Notes: generated by a model from the sequence alone, not told the origin. A stretch of 64,000 nt of DNA from Gentiana macrophylla (GCA_026214975.1 CM047813.1:31212589-31276588), one strand, 5' to 3'; counted from the stretch's first letter, positions 1 to 13,092 are shown. Numbers and translations are program-made.

Positions 1-172
1 GGTTATTTAGTTAGATTCTGTTATAACCGCTTGTAACTTACCTTTAACTGGTTCATGAGGTGTCTGAAGCTATAAATACCACATGATCAGTAGCATTGTA
101 ACTTACCTCTTTAATTATTTTTGAATAATATACTTCCGCATTCTTTCTTTTCTTTTCGTTGCATTTCCTCAA
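1..172 (+). repeat. 3' part of the left copia LTR
   Basis: This stretch matches 30908-31082 and 33799-33976 over its length. Shared landmarks are ATAACCGCTTGTAA, GATTCATGAGGTGT (GGTTCATGAGGTGT here) and the TATA-like GCTATAAATACC near 70-81. The LTR start is outside the window. The right boundary is approximate, because no clear CA end or primer-binding site is visible. Confidence 0.75.
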
Positions 173-384
173 CTTCAACATAGAATCACTTGAGAGTTTC
201 TGATGCTTTTTTCTATGTTTTATCTCTGATTTCTGAAAAATCTTGAGAGTGTTCTTTATCCTTTCTGAGTTTTTCTTCATTTCTTGAGAGAAAACTGTGG
301 CGATTCTTGGTGTTTTGATCATTTCTTGATCGTTTTTCACCTTTGTTGTCTTAAACTGGCATATTTCTTGAGTTCTTAATAGCC

Positions 385-1440
385 ATGGCAGCTAAAAATG
401 AAAAATTGTGCCCATCTAGTCCATTATATGTCCACACTAATGAGAATCCGTCCTTAGTGCTTGTGCAACCATAATGAATGGAAACAACTACAATGCATGA
501 AAGATATCTACGGAAATGGTCTTTGATCACCAAGAACAATATTGGCCGTGAGGCGGCACAATCAAGAGGGCAGACCATGATTCAGCAGATTTTCATGCGT
601 GGAAGCGCGTGTGATACAAAGGTGAGATCATGGATTTTGAATTTTGTTGAGAAGCGCATTGCACAAAGTTTAACGTACTTCAAGAGTGTGCATACGATCG
701 GAAAAATCTTCTTTGCTAGATTTTCTAATGTGGATGCATTGAGACTTTTAGATCTTCTTAAAGAAATGCATCTGCTTAAAAGCAGTCACTTGATTACATT
801 AATCGGTATTTTATGTAATTGATGGTTCTCTGCGGGAAGAAATCAAGACCATCAGGCCCATTCAGGTATGTTCTTGTGATCCTCAATGTCACTACAATGC
901 AATCAATACTTTGGTGGATCATATGAAAACTAAACATGTTATGAAATTTCTGAAGGGTTTGAGAGATGAGTTCGAGCCTATGGTTTCCCAAGAAACGTTG
1001 ATGGTGTCATTCTTAGATATTCATGATGCCTTTGCAATGGCCATAAAATTTGAGAGACAAATGTTATATATGACAAATAAGACCAAAGATCAAGAATCTT
1101 TGGTTACGCTCTCTCGAAAGAATGGGCGGGGTCAACATTCAACGATCGGCCAGATCTGGTTCTATATCTGCTTTATCGACTCTAGGGCTAAAAAACCCAA
1201 GAAGGTTCGGTCTGATTCTTGTGGTTTCAATGGCCCATCTTGAAGAAACTTGCTACAAGAAACATGGCTATCCACCTAGTTTTAAATCAAAGAGGGCTAA
1301 CTTGGTAGAAGATGAACAATCAGCAGAAGAAGACCAGCCCCAGAATAGGTCTGTTGGACCAGGGTTTCATAGTTTTACTGCACAACAACTTGAAAAGTTG
1401 ATGGCCCTGCTGAGTTTTAATCCTCCTAGGCATGCAGGGT
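385..1440 (+). pseudogene. copia gag remnant
   Basis: A start codon at 385 opens a short frame that resembles the copia gag N-terminus (PLYVHTNENPSLVLVQP), the segment that precedes the gag-polypeptide domain. It hits stops near 472, and later gag pieces appear in shifted frames to about 1100. A zinc-knuckle-like segment follows (CGFNG, then ETCYKKHGYPPSF after a frame change, about 1220-1290). Gag would form the virus-like particle of the element. Several frame changes and stops make this a remnant. Confidence 0.75.
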
Positions 1441-3049
1441 TTGCTGTTGGGCAACCTAATGTAGTCACAAGTCATTTTTCACCTACAACAGGTACATGTG
1501 ATTTAAATTTAGAAAGCCCTATACAATGGATCTTGGACTCTGGTGCCACATATCACATTGTAGGTTCCTTAGACATGTTGAGTAATCCTAAACCTTCTGT
1601 TGGAGTAAAAATGGGATTACCTAATGAGAATAATGTTTTTGCCACACATATAGGACAAGCAAGGGTGAATTCTCAGCATGTCCTACATGATGTGTTTTGT
1701 ATTCATGGTTTTAATTATAATTTGTTATCTTTACCTTATTTGATTACCATTCCAAAGGTGCAGCTATTTTTTTTCTAACAAGTGTGTGTTGTAGGACAAG
1801 AACTAGAAAGTGATTGGTTCAGCTAAGTTGCAAAGAGGACTCTATGTCTTACACCAACCAGTCAAGATTTTTGTTGTTAATGCAGTAGAGAATACCACTT
1901 TGTCTGATGGTCTAGATGATGCCCATTTAAGGCACTATAGACTAGGACATCTACCAGATATGAGACTACAAGTTATCAGTTCTCAGTTTACTGATGTCAA
2001 ATTTTGTGAACATGATCTTTGTTATGTTTGTCCAATGGTCAAACTAAAGAAAAACCCTTTTTTCCTTTAAGAAGTACTAGTGTGAATGCTATTTTTGACC
2101 TTGTCCATATGGATATTTAGGGCCCTTTGAGACACCATACTGTGTATGGATAGCAATATTTTCTGGCTGTTGCGGATGATTTTTCTAGGTTTACTTTGGG
2201 ATTTCTCATGGGAAACAAATTTGAAGCTTCTGATCTTGTTAAATATTTTTTAAGTTTGTATCTACAAAGTTTAATAAAGTTATTAAAGTTATTAGGTCTG
2301 AAAATGGAGTGAGTTTGACTCACAAATTTCTATGATCGACATGGCATTATACATCAGAAATCATGTGTCAGCACACCTGACCAAAATGGTATTGTTGAAA
2401 GGAAACATCATCATCTATTACATGTTTACAGGGGTCTAAGATTTCAGAGTAACATACCCATTGAGTATTAAGGTTTCTATCTTTTATATATTGTAAAGTT
2501 AATTAATGCAACACCCACACCACTGCTGAAGGAAAGCACTCCTAATAAGGTGCTTTATGGCACCAAACCAGATCATTCTGTGTTCATAGTTTTTGGTTTC
2601 ATAGATTTCTCTTGCACACTTCAGCAGTACATGACAATGTTTGATTCCAGATGCAGGACTTGTGTCTATCTTGGGAAATCAAACACTTCCAAGGGTGCTA
2701 TACTTCAAGAAATCACCAACAAGATATCTGTGTTGCTAGAATTACTCAATTTCATGAGACTTATTTTCCTCTATTTGAGTATGTTTTAGGCAAGGCTAAG
2801 TATCTTTCTGATATGCCACTCTCATTGCCAATCATGGACGGTTTTGATGATCTATTAAATGACTCAGTAGAGCAGCCAGATACAACTGCAGCTGAGGTTT
2901 CTAGTAAAGAAAATGCTCCTGTCATCCAGCCACCTGCACTTATTCAGTTCAGGAGATCAGCAAGAACAAGAAATCCACCAACCTTTTATCAAGGTGGAGT
3001 TCAGCAGACACCCTTCAGCACCTTTCAGTAAAGTATGCCAGATACATTA
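1441..3049 (+). pseudogene. copia protease and integrase remnant
   Basis: The protease active-site motif WILDSGATYHI lies at 1527-1559. The pre-integrase zinc region follows at about 1920-2040 (HLRHYRLGHLP, then CYVCPMVK). Integrase begins near 2095 with DLVHMDI, then a stop codon, then GPLRHHTVYG. The rest is recognisable only in scattered frames to about 2800. The segment RRSARTRNPP at 2953-2982 is the linker usually found between copia integrase and reverse transcriptase. All motifs are in the expected order, but the frame is broken many times. Confidence 0.85.
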
Positions 3050-3575
3050 ATGCAATTGATGTGTTAAAGAACCTAAGATTATAACCAAGTCATCAAGCAT
3101 GATGAGTGGAAAGAAGCCATGCAAAAGAAGATTGAAACTTTACAGACCACTCACACCTAGGAAGTGGTTGATTTACCACCAAGAAAAAAGCCTATTGGGT
3201 GCAATGGGTGTATAAAATAAGCTACAATCCTGATGGCTCAGTAGAAAGATACAAAACCAGGTTAGTGGCAAAGGGTTACACTCAGACAAATGGCATTGAT
3301 TATAAAGAGTCCTTTCCCATGTTGTTAAGATTACCACAGTTAGGGCTTTACTAGCAGCATCAGCAGCTAATAATTGACATCTACATCAAGTGGATGTCAA
3401 AACATCCTTCTTACATGGAGATCTACATGAAGAAGTATATATGCAGCTGACCCCAGGTTTTGCAACAGAAAGACCAAATCAAGTTTACAGATTAACAAAT
3501 CCTTGTATGGTTTGAAACAAGCCAGCAGATAGTGGATTTGTAAGTTAACTGAAGCTTTAGAATCACAAGGGTTTG
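3050..3575 (+). pseudogene. copia reverse transcriptase, N-terminal half
   Basis: Recognisable RT segments in shifted frames are [19 protein letters not shown] (about 3250-3303), HQVDVKTSFLHGDLHEEVYM (about 3382-3441) and KSLYGLKQAS (about 3500-3530). These are the standard copia RT blocks before the YVDD active site. The coding sequence stops at 3580, where element A is inserted, and resumes at 29479. Confidence 0.88.
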
Positions 3576-3580
3576 TTTAG

Positions 3581-4158
3581 TGATGTCGTGTGTAAGTTGC
3601 TTATACTAGGAAAGTACTAGGTCAATCATAGTATAGCAAGGGTGAATCAAGGTCGATCCTAAGGAGACAATGCAACTCAAGTATAAGCGAATCTAACTAA
3701 TCGAAAAGACAAATATGGTCATGGACCAACAATTTACATAGAAAGAAACATGGTATTCCTTCCTCATCCCACCTATCTACTAACTTAGTGTAGTTAATCC
3801 TTATGTTTACATCCCACATAATTTCCTTAAATCAATTGGACGTTTTAATTCAATTTTAGCTATGGGTGCATCTCCCAACCCTATCTACTTCCTTTGTAAG
3901 GAAAAGCAGACAACCTATATGCGATTAACCTCCTTCATTGGTTGTATTATCCCACACGCCATAAGTTCTAGAGATGCCCGCTCAAGACCGAAAACCTCCT
4001 ACGCGACTATCAACTATGACTAGCGTGTTCTGGGATCCATCAAGACAATGTCCTAATTAACACTTCACTAATGATCCTTCATGTTAATTTACGATATACG
4101 AATATTAGATTGACCAGACCTAATTAATCGTTTTAATTAATCATGTCGATCAAGGTAC
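3581..4158 (-). repeat. Element A left LTR, outer segment
   Basis: Begins TGATGTCGTGTGTAAG right after TTTAG and aligns closely with the start of the right LTR at 28073. It is interrupted at 4158 by element B and resumes at 20005. Confidence 0.92.
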
Positions 4159-6000
4159 TGACGGACCTTTTCTATGCTATCAATCCTTACCGGCAGTGTA
4201 CCGGGTCAAATTGTAGTGATAGAGTGATGAGTCAGTGTCGATCCTCGGGAAAACTTGGTAATTCACCGTGTGATTAAACACCAAGAAAGCTGTTATTATC
4301 TCAATCTAAGTCGCAATTTTATCATCCAACCAAACTCTAAACTAACAAAGCATAAAACTAAAACAGATATATATAAGTATATAAATATATATATAGATAT
4401 ATAGAAATACATATATATATATAGATATAAGTATATATAGGTACCAAAACAATATCTCAGGGAGGAGATAGATATTATAATTATAGACTAGCCAAGAATA
4501 TGTTATTGAATCATTATATCTTTTAGTGGAATTGGATGTGCTCGATCTTTATTTTAAGTTAAATCAATTATACGAAGCGGTGTACTCTAAACTAAACAAT
4601 TCATTCTCACACGAGCATACGAAATTGTCATATGTCCAATCATTTGTCCAAGGTCATCCTCAAGCATGGGTCACTCCCGTTTTGTCATTCGGCCAATTTT
4701 AAGGTATGTCAATTAAACAAATGAATTAAACGTAATAATCTCTCGAGTACATATTTCAATAAGAGTTTGTTTCTCCCGAAACAAATCTACCCCCGGTTTA
4801 GGAAATCGGATTCCGTTGTCACGTTTTCACTCGGCCAATTTTACCCTCCGGTCTTTCTATTAACGAGTTCACAACCTAACTACGAGCGTCAATTCATAAT
4901 TAGATTATGAATTCTTTCATATCAAGTAGCTAATTCAATACTAATCTGAAAGAGATTCATTATAACCGATTTTTATCCAATTTTAGTATAGTCATCATCC
5001 ATTTCCCTAAAAAGATAATACTAATCCAATTTCATATCTTGGCTAGATACTAAGTTAGCCTAATATCATTATAAGTAATATATAGATACTACAAATACTA
5101 CATAAACATAAATACATTAGAAAAGTTACCAGGTTACAATCGAAGCATTCAGAGTTGTATCCTCCGGAAATAGCAACTCCTTGACATCAATGAGCCTTGA
5201 TACATCCTCTAAGCATTATAACGATACTTTATACTACAGCATTATTCGGCAGAGTGCCGTTCTGACTTTTATTTAACTAAAAACAACAAAACGAAACTAT
5301 AAAGACATATAGAAGAAAGATATATGCCTTGGTACATCTCAAAATGGTTGCATTTGAGGGTATTTATAGAGTGTACCACAAGGCGGCGCGTGCGGACCAC
5401 CACCGGCGCGTGCCGGCTACACGATATATATTCTCTTGTCGAGATTTGTGGGCCCGATTTGAGAGATTTTTACGCAATATTCGGCCTTCTCCGGCGCGCG
5501 TGCGGACATACAATATATCGATGTTTGTAAAAACCTATCTCGAGCTGTAGACCTCAGATTGACATGATTTGATATTCGTTGGAAAGCTCTTTTGAAGGCC
5601 TACAACTTTTCGTCAAGGACTTTTCTCTGAAAATGCCTCTAAGTTAGATCAAATGTCCGTTGAAGATGAGTTACGGTAGAAACATTAAAACAGTTGATAC
5701 ATTCAAAGTTGTTAGATTTTGGCATAATCTTTTATCCCACAAAAACTCATGATTTATACTTCAAAGTATGTCATATTTTTGGATCTCGGTAAACATCATC
5801 GATCCTGCAACAAACTTAACAAAACACCAAGCGTAAATCGACAAAAAACTATCATTTTTATCGTTTTATAACTTATGCATCTAATTATAACTACTATGAT
5901 TTTTATAAGTTTTTAATGCATTTATATGAAATTATACTAAAATATCATAAATATAATAATAAAAAGTCTTATAATTTGATCATATATTTTTCATACATCA
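4159..6000 (-). repeat. Element B left LTR (3' LTR of the minus-strand element)
   Basis: 1842 bp, TG...CA. It contains short AT microsatellites near 4366-4440 and, on the minus strand, a TATA box at 5358-5371. GC-rich paired motifs lie just upstream of that box. Confidence 0.95.
5358..5507 (-). promoter_or_regulatory. Core promoter of element B LTR with paired GC-rich motifs
   Basis: On the minus strand CTCTATAAATACCC (5358-5371) is a good plant TATA box. Upstream of it are two copies of a GCACGCGCC-type motif at 5382-5395 and 5401-5416, and a third at 5491-5507. The same arrangement occurs in the right LTR (TATA 19363-19376; motifs 19387-19420 and 19491-19507). Promoter function is inferred from the TATA box and its place in the LTR. 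Confidence 0.65.
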
Positions 6001-6484
6001 CAACTCCCCACTTAGCTTTTGATCGTCATAAAGCAAAATAGCGATAATATAATCTTTCTAGAATAAATTCCTAACTTAGTAATTATCTTTGTCAACATTA
6101 TAATTATATTAATTTCATCTATCTAAGATATTTAAGAAGATAAAAAGTGTATATAATTTAATAAACTAGTTATAAAATATTATTTAAATGAAATTTTCAT
6201 GAATCACTTTATAAGTATAAATAAAATATTTAGAACAACTTTTTAATCTCCTTTGTATGATTTATCGAATCAATGACTAAGTCAAGTAGTTGGCAAATTG
6301 GCTTGTAACGTTCGTGCTCGGGGTAGTTGGCTAATCGAAAAGGATAACAAAGGAAATCAAAAGAAAATAGAAGCAAGTGAATGCGTCTTACACCTTCATC
6401 TTCCGATCAAAAATTTCTCAATCATTAACACTCACGACCTTTGTTTTCAATTTTTAACTTTAATAACTTCCAAAATATGGTTAT

Positions 6485-6521
<37 letters not shown>

Positions 6522-6808
6522 TAAACATAAATAAGAACTTAAGAACATAGGCATTGCTTTATCAAGATTGATCGAAGTACTACTCTTTCGATCGAAAATC
6601 ACGAATCCGGTTTCTTAAACTCGTGATAATTCTTGATAGTTTTGATTCGACTTTTTCTTTTCATGATTTATAGCATATACCTTCATTCCCAAGAATAGGA
6701 CATTTCAGTGATAATACCTTTGGACTACTATCATCAGTGACTTTATATCGATATTTTATTTTTGGGTTGTCGATCAAAAGCAGTAAAAGATACCTATAAT
6801 ATCTGTTT

Positions 6809-6845
<37 letters not shown>

Positions 6846-7799
6846 AGAATAACCATATTTGATAATAAAGCGCCTTCGAATAACATTCATTTCAATCTCA
6901 AGATATACCAAATTTCGATGTCATCACCGCGTATCCATAAATACATACTAAACTTGCGGGATTTTCAAAGAAATGTAGACCATTATTAAGTTAGGGTTGG
7001 TAATTTCTAGTTAATAATAATGGCTATTTTGAGTGAGGTCTTGATCACTCTACAAGAATTTGAGTGGGGACAAAATTGGAAATTATGTTCGGAGTAGGCT
7101 TATTTGGCTCTGGTTTATCAAAGTTATGCCAAAATCTCATCATTCCTAATCCGATTCCAATTTCATACTTTGTCTTGAAAAGAAAATTATTCTAAAATTT
7201 CATTATAATTATAAGTAACTTTTGTCTAATTTCATAAAAAAATATTTCATAATATTTATCAAGATATATATACTTAAAATCTTATTAAAAATCTAAAATA
7301 GACATAATTAATATAAGAATAATATATCAAGATTACTTTACTTAATTAAAAATTTATTCTATCCAAATATATCATTTTATCAAATAATTATATATTATTG
7401 CTTATTAAACTAAGTGTATAAGTATATGATGTATTAAATTCAATTTATTTACTAACCAATCTCTACTCCCCACTTATGAATTGGCATCGTCCCGATGTCT
7501 AATGAGTAGTAAAAATTTGGATTAGAAAATAAAATGAATTCTATCATGGTTAGATTATTTTAGGTGTCAAATAAACGAGCGTTTATATAATATAAAAGAA
7601 AAACATTTAAAAACATAAATTAAAAACATGCAAATATATTACAATACTAAAACACAACTTAAAACTACTAGGAATGTTAAACTAGAAAACCGTAAATTAA
7701 GTTAAACTAATTTTTTAAACTAAGTTATTTTAATTTATTGTAACTTAACGTACCGTACTACTCTTATTATTTTTTATTCCTTCCTGACTACCAACACAG
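6001..7799. other. Element B noncoding 3' region with two long poly-T runs
   Basis: No reading frame with recognisable content. The stretch is AT-rich and carries two uninterrupted poly-T runs of about 30 bases (about 6488-6519 and 6810-6842), plus the polypurine tract at its LTR edge. Long noncoding DNA between the env-like region and the 3' LTR is usual for Athila-type elements. Confidence 0.7.
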
Positions 7800-8738
7800 T
7801 TATCTAATTTTCACCACTTGACGATCCTCCCGGAATATCGACTGGTAAAAGCCCAATACGAGGAATACGAGTGGAAAATATTCATCGTCGCTCTTTCCGG
7901 AACCTGCCAAGCGAACACATAACCTAGAAATCAACCATCCAAATGGTAAAGGATGATAATTCGGTCTTCTCCCGAACATAAAACTCACGGTGATTTACGA
8001 ATCGGCACCCACAATCTATAACGACTCGAGAGTAATCGCATATAGAAGCATCAATTCATCATCACTAACTTCCGAGAAATTATGATTGGATAAACACGTG
8101 AATTGATGAATCGCCTCACGTTCTAAGATGGGAAGTAAAGCGATCGTAGAGACATTTTGATCAATATCATAATTGTAGAACAAGAGTGGACAAGCTTCCG
8201 AATATTTTGTAATAAAACCGTTAAGCGGTATCCAATCTCCATTGGTACTCAAAATGACTGGATGAAGTTTGGACTGGTGGAATTAAGAAAATTTGATTTA
8301 TGTTGGTAGAGGTGAAAGGAACAACAACTCCTCTCACGATAGCAGATTGTGTTAACGTAAGCAAGATTATTAACCGACAAGATCTTGAATAGAATTCTCT
8401 TACCCAAAGTAACATTAATCCTACCTCTCGGCATACGACAAAAGTAGTCCCACCCATCTATATCCATCCTCTCGTAAATGCCCAGTTGTCAACCTTTCGA
8501 AATTTAAACCTCTCTCAATCAACACCGGTGATTGATTGAAATTACTTATATAAGGGTTGTGAACCGAAGCATACATAGGCTCGTAAGGAACTTGATGAAA
8601 AAATGGATTTGGAATGACAGAATTTGGTGTATGTGGAGGTGAATAATGTTCTTGATGAACGATCGGACATTTTAAACTTTTTATAGCAAGAGAATTAAAG
8701 GTAAAGGAAGGAAATGAGCATTTTAGGAATCTTTGCAT
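7800..8738 (-). pseudogene. Element B second env-like frame (putative plant transposon protein domain)
   Basis: Three overlapping minus-strand frames together resemble the domain annotated in plants as 'putative plant transposon protein' (Transposase_32), found in Athila env-like reading frames. The visible blocks are in order: LIERGLNFERL (8421-8738), VREFYS and IVRGVVVPFTSTNINQIF (8221-8457), SEVSDDELMLLYAI (8016-8252) and LPFGWLISRLCVRL (7800-7988). At least two frameshifts break it. The role of this protein is unknown; an envelope function has been proposed for Athila but is not shown here. Assignment rests on recalled family features, not on an alignment. Confidence 0.6.
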
Positions 8739-8739
8739 C

Positions 8740-8839
8740 TGTTTCCTTATATAGACAAAGTTTGGTGAAATGGAAATATCCGAGAAGATCCCGCGACTTA
8801 CTACACCGGGCGTGCGGACACCAACCGGCGCGTGCCGGT
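8740..8839 (-). promoter_or_regulatory. Candidate internal promoter of element B with the paired LTR motif
   Basis: Minus-strand GTCTATATAAGG (8745-8756) is a TATA-like box. The paired GC motif seen in the LTRs recurs upstream of it at 8805-8818 and 8824-8839. The nearest start codon, 8738, is too close to this box to be in its transcript, so a product would need a later start. Function is inference from the repeated layout. Confidence 0.4.
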
Positions 8840-9085
8840 CAAATAGTGCTTTCGATCAGAGATATTTCAATTTCTAGCTTGATCCAGGATTTATTTTTCG
8901 ACAAACAAACAGTGCATATTTCTAAAATGTAGGAAAAGATCTAAAAACATCCGAAAACTACGAAAAAATACAAAATAACAATGTGCACTACCCCGAGAGT
9001 GCATCAAGCGTTTAACGTACAAAACAAACATAACAAAAGCGAAGTCAAACCAAAAAGTAGATAGTTAAACAACAAAGAAAAGAAA

Positions 9086-10641
9086 TCACTCGTCCTCATC
9101 ATAGTTAAGATCGATGTCACCGGTAGAGGTCAAATCGAGATGATGATGATCCAAATGTAGATAGAAACGAAGTAAAATCAGCTCCTTGCATCGTGTCGTA
9201 TGCATACCATAAGCGAAGCTCTTTGTGGATCCGATCTGAGAGTTCGAAATGATGTCTCGGTCCTCATTGTCGACATGGCCCGATCCACGAAGACCAAATG
9301 AACCCAATCCTGCTGTCACATCTGCTACAGAAGTCACTCCTCCCATGCCCAAGGATGTTCCTGGTGTACCTGTAAACATACCACCCTGTCCTATGGATGA
9401 CGGCGTATAGTCCTGATAAATAACAGGTGGCGGAATCGGCGGAATCCAATCTGGCATAGTATACGGGTAAAGGTGACTATAGGGTGTGTCAGCGAGATAT
9501 CTCAGCAAATCTAGGATCAAACTCACTCATAGCATCTCGAAATCCTCTCTGACCAACTCTAATGTCCTCAGCCCAATGTCTATTCTGCTCACAGGCTAAA
9601 GCTATATTAGCATCAGTTCTAGCCTGAGCTTGAACTAAATGCTGAAACATAGCCTCAACTTGACTCTGCTTTGTGGGTGATGTGGTTTGTCTCAGTGGTC
9701 TAGGTACTTGAGTGTGAATAGGAGGTGGAGGTTGTTGTTCTTGACGATTAGGATTATTGTAATTTATTACTCCAAAGTAGGTAAGGCTCTCGTTTAAGAC
9801 CAATGGGAGGAATGTAGGAGACACAGTTCTATCCGAGGGTAAGACAGGGACTTCGCAAGCTCACATAAGGCGAGAAATGAGACTAGGGAACGGGAGGCGT
9901 CCCCTCGATAACGAGTCCTTGCAAACTCACATGCCTTAGAAAAGATCAATTTCCCAGATTTATAGGAATATCATTCACCATGGCCCAAGCAATAACTACT
10001 TCCTCTCGACCAAATGCACAAACATGTGTGGAAGGACATACATTATGGCCTAAGAACTGCTTTTATTGCCCGTATGTCCCTAATACAATTCCCATAAGCA
10101 AACCTATTTTCTATCCATTCAAAGAGTGGGGTCAAAGGCTTGTTGGGCTTCATAAGCTTTGGTTTGTAGAGCCATAGGATGTTAAACCCCATACATTATG
10201 ATAATCCTCCTCTTACGGTATATCGGTTAAGCCATAGAATACATTAATCATAGCAGGTAAAAAGTAACATTAACACTTCTTAGAGGATATAGGTCATCTC
10301 TCTCAACCGTATCAACATCATAAGTAGATAATCTTGAATAAAACTCGATACCATAGAAGCGTTAATCTTATCTTTCCTATCCATAGCTACATCCAACCAT
10401 CCTCTATCCTTGAAAATTTCTTTCACTTCTTTCCCAATCTTGAAAAATCAATCCTCGTTCTAACCAAACCTTACTTTTACTAAAGTACTCATCATGTGCC
10501 CGCTTAGCTACACGCACTAGCGGTTTTCTCAAAGGTTAAACTTTTCTCCCTTTTGGTTAAAGGTCTAGTTTGAACTACCGGTACTACGATTGGTACTTGA
10601 GTCTTTTTCCTCTTAGGATTACTTCTAGATGATGAGGCCAT
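9086..10641 (-). pseudogene. Element B first env-like frame
   Basis: The frame opens at 10641 with MASSSRSNPKRKKTQVP, a basic start typical of Athila env-like proteins, then breaks soon after. Later pieces in other frames are IFKDRGWLDVA (about 10390-10430) and REEVVIAWAMVNDIPINLGN (about 9955-10015). The C-terminal part, 9489-9824, is intact, Gln/Pro-rich and probably helical. A last piece runs 9086-9526. Order and content fit the Transposase_32-like env region downstream of integrase. Stops and shifts make it non-coding as it stands. Confidence 0.65.
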
Positions 10642-11089
10642 CTACGATAGTGATATGACAAAACAACAACACAAACAAACAACACCAACAACAAGAACAA
10701 ACAATTACTTAGGCTATAAAATCAAAATAAATTCAAAATAAATTCAGAAAATTAACTAAAATTTGAAATATTTGAAATATATATATAATTATTACCTTAA
10801 GAAGCTAGAATGAAAAGCTTAGGTCTTGAATTAATGGGGGTCGCTGAATGAGAGAAAAGAGAGCCTTGAGCTTGCCAAGCTTCAACTTTTTCCAATGGGT
10901 ATCTTCTCTTTATGATTAAGTTGAAGAGAAGAAGAGAGATTAACACTTATGTGATGTTTGAGTGAAGAAAATTGATGGAAAATTGTTGATTTTTGAGGAG
11001 AAGAGAGGAAGAAGTCGGGCTGTTCTTCAATTCAAATTGAGGTATGAGAAATGAGGAAAGGCGCATTTTTAGGTTTAGGTGTGTACACA

Positions 11090-11122
11090 CCGGCGCGTGC
11101 AGTAGTGTGCCGCGCGTGCGGT
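11090..11122 (-). promoter_or_regulatory. Paired GC-rich motif upstream of the first env-like frame
   Basis: CGGCGCGTGC at 11091-11100 and CCGCGCGTGCGG at 11110-11121 repeat the LTR pair. On the minus strand the following CCTAAAAATGCGCC (about 11063-11076) may be a weakened TATA box. The env-like start at 10641 is about 450 bp downstream. Confidence 0.35.
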
Positions 11123-11408
11123 CACATGGCCCAAAAAAAGCGGAATTTTGTCATTTTTTTGTGTAATAAGCTCTAATTATATCACATAAAAATCATTTGA
11201 TGTTAATCTTATGATTTATGTCATATAATCTAAGTTTAATACGATTTTTCTATATAAAACTTGATAAAATATAAAAACTAATATAATATTGAAATCACAT
11301 ATTTTTGATATAATATACCTACTTTACATGATAAAATAGGTTTATTATAAATTTTCATAAAAATATTTTTCTTTTAAGTTTAGAGAAATAACTTTAAAAA
11401 TCTGAAAT

Positions 11409-11687
11409 TTAACTAAAATTTGAAAAATTAAAACACACCATTGAAATTCTTAGGATTTTTGCTAACTCCCTCAATCTCAGATTCTCAAGATTGTTATCAT
11501 AATGGTCCCTTAACCTTTCTCCTAGGAGTGATGCGTTTGAATTATCTCTTTGTATTCCCTCGGGATTTTCGGATAACCACCTAATCGTTCCCTTCTTAAT
11601 AACATTCAAACACTCATCCTGAGATATGGTTGTATTTCTTCCACACTGTCCAGCATGTTCCATTTTTCCACAGATTCTACACTTCAT
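11409..11687 (-). pseudogene. Short zinc-knuckle-like frame between integrase and env-like region
   Basis: This 92-residue frame starts MKCRICGKMEHAGQC, which spaces Cys-X2-Cys-X4-His-X3-Cys, close to a retroviral CCHC knuckle (one residue shorter in the last gap). The rest is charged and probably helical, with no recognised domain. Gag normally supplies the knuckle, so its place after integrase is odd. It may be a displaced gag fragment or a chance frame. Confidence 0.35.
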
Positions 11688-12322
11688 TAAAAACCTTGCT
11701 CTTCTTTTATTGCACTCCTTGAATTTCCATTACAAAGTTCTCTTTCTCGACTTGATTAATAACTCCTTATTTAATTTAGAAACTAAGGCTTCTATCTTAA
11801 AAGCGACATCCTTATCTAGACCTAATCTTAAAAGTAAAAATAAAAACTTCTATTCTATCTATGAAAGGCATCCAGGTTCTTTTAAATCTATCCGGTAAAA
11901 GACGAAACTACTTTAAAATGCATATTAAAAGGTAAATTAGAAAGATAGTACACTGTAATCAATTTGAGTTTAAAATTCGCTTCCTCAATTCGTTGGAGGG
12001 TCGATAAGTAATAATACTTCTTACATTTGAGGTATCCCCTTAAACCTACGAACAATTTCACCTGTGTCCATTGGCTATAAAAGTTGTTTTTCCATCGATT
12101 AGTTCAACATGACTCCGGACTTATAGATTTTTGTTACGTCATATGGACTGTCCATCTAGATTTAAGCTTTCACGGAAACAACTTCAAGCGTGAATTATAT
12201 AAAAGTACTCGATCACCTATATGGAACTCACGACTATAGATTTTCTTATCATGAAAAGCTTTTGTGCGTTCTTGTAGATTCGAGCATTTTCATAAGAATC
12301 AGTCGAAATTCTTCTAGTTACA

Positions 12323-13092
12323 TTAATCAAGTAATCTATGATCACCGGCGACTTTAGGATCAAAGTTTAGAAATTTAATAGCCCATAAAGCTCGGTGTTC
12401 TAATTCAACGAGGAGATGACAAGATTTTCCAAATACTAATTTGTAAGGAGAAACGACCAATCGGTGTTTTAAAGTACATTCAGTATGCCCATAATGCATC
12501 ATCAAGTCTTTACGCTTGATTTTACGATTCGAGTCCACTTTGTCTTCTCCACGATTCTTTTAATTTCTCTATTAGACACCTCTACCGCCCACTAGTTTGT
12601 GGATGATAGGGTGTTCCAAGTTTATGAGTTACACCATATTTCTCAATTATCTTAGTAAATGGTCGGTTACAAAAATGTGAACCTCTATCACTAATGATAG
12701 CCCTTGGAATGCCATATCGTGTGAATATATTCTTTTAAGGAACCTTAGCACTACTCTGGTATCATTAGTAGGGAGAGCTTGACTTTCTACCCATTTAGAA
12801 ACATAATCAACCATTACTAGAATAAATCTTTTTCCAAAAGATATAGGAAAGGTCCCATGAAATCTATGCCCCACACATCAAATAGTTCACATTCTAAAAT
12901 CGGTTGCATAGGCATTTCATGTTTTTTCGATATATTTCCCCATTTTTGACATGATTCACAAGATTTTGCATATTTATATGCATCTCTATATAGTGTAGGC
13001 CAATAGAAACCACATTGTAAAACTTTGAAAGCGCTTTTCCATCCTCCATGATGACCTCTGCCTCTCACGATCATGACAAAATGATAATACAC
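12323..13092 (-). pseudogene. Element B integrase remnant
   Basis: Three overlapping frames give the Ty3/gypsy integrase in order. The zinc-binding H2C2 region is at 12913-13070 (RGHHGGWKSAFKVL, then CESCQKWG). The catalytic core begins with WGIDFMGPF (about 12865-12890) and continues FILVMVDYVSKWVES (about 12785-12830). The C-terminal piece has LVFGKSCHLLVELEHRA (12400-12450), typical of Athila integrase. At least two frameshifts separate the pieces, so no active integrase can be made. Confidence 0.85.
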
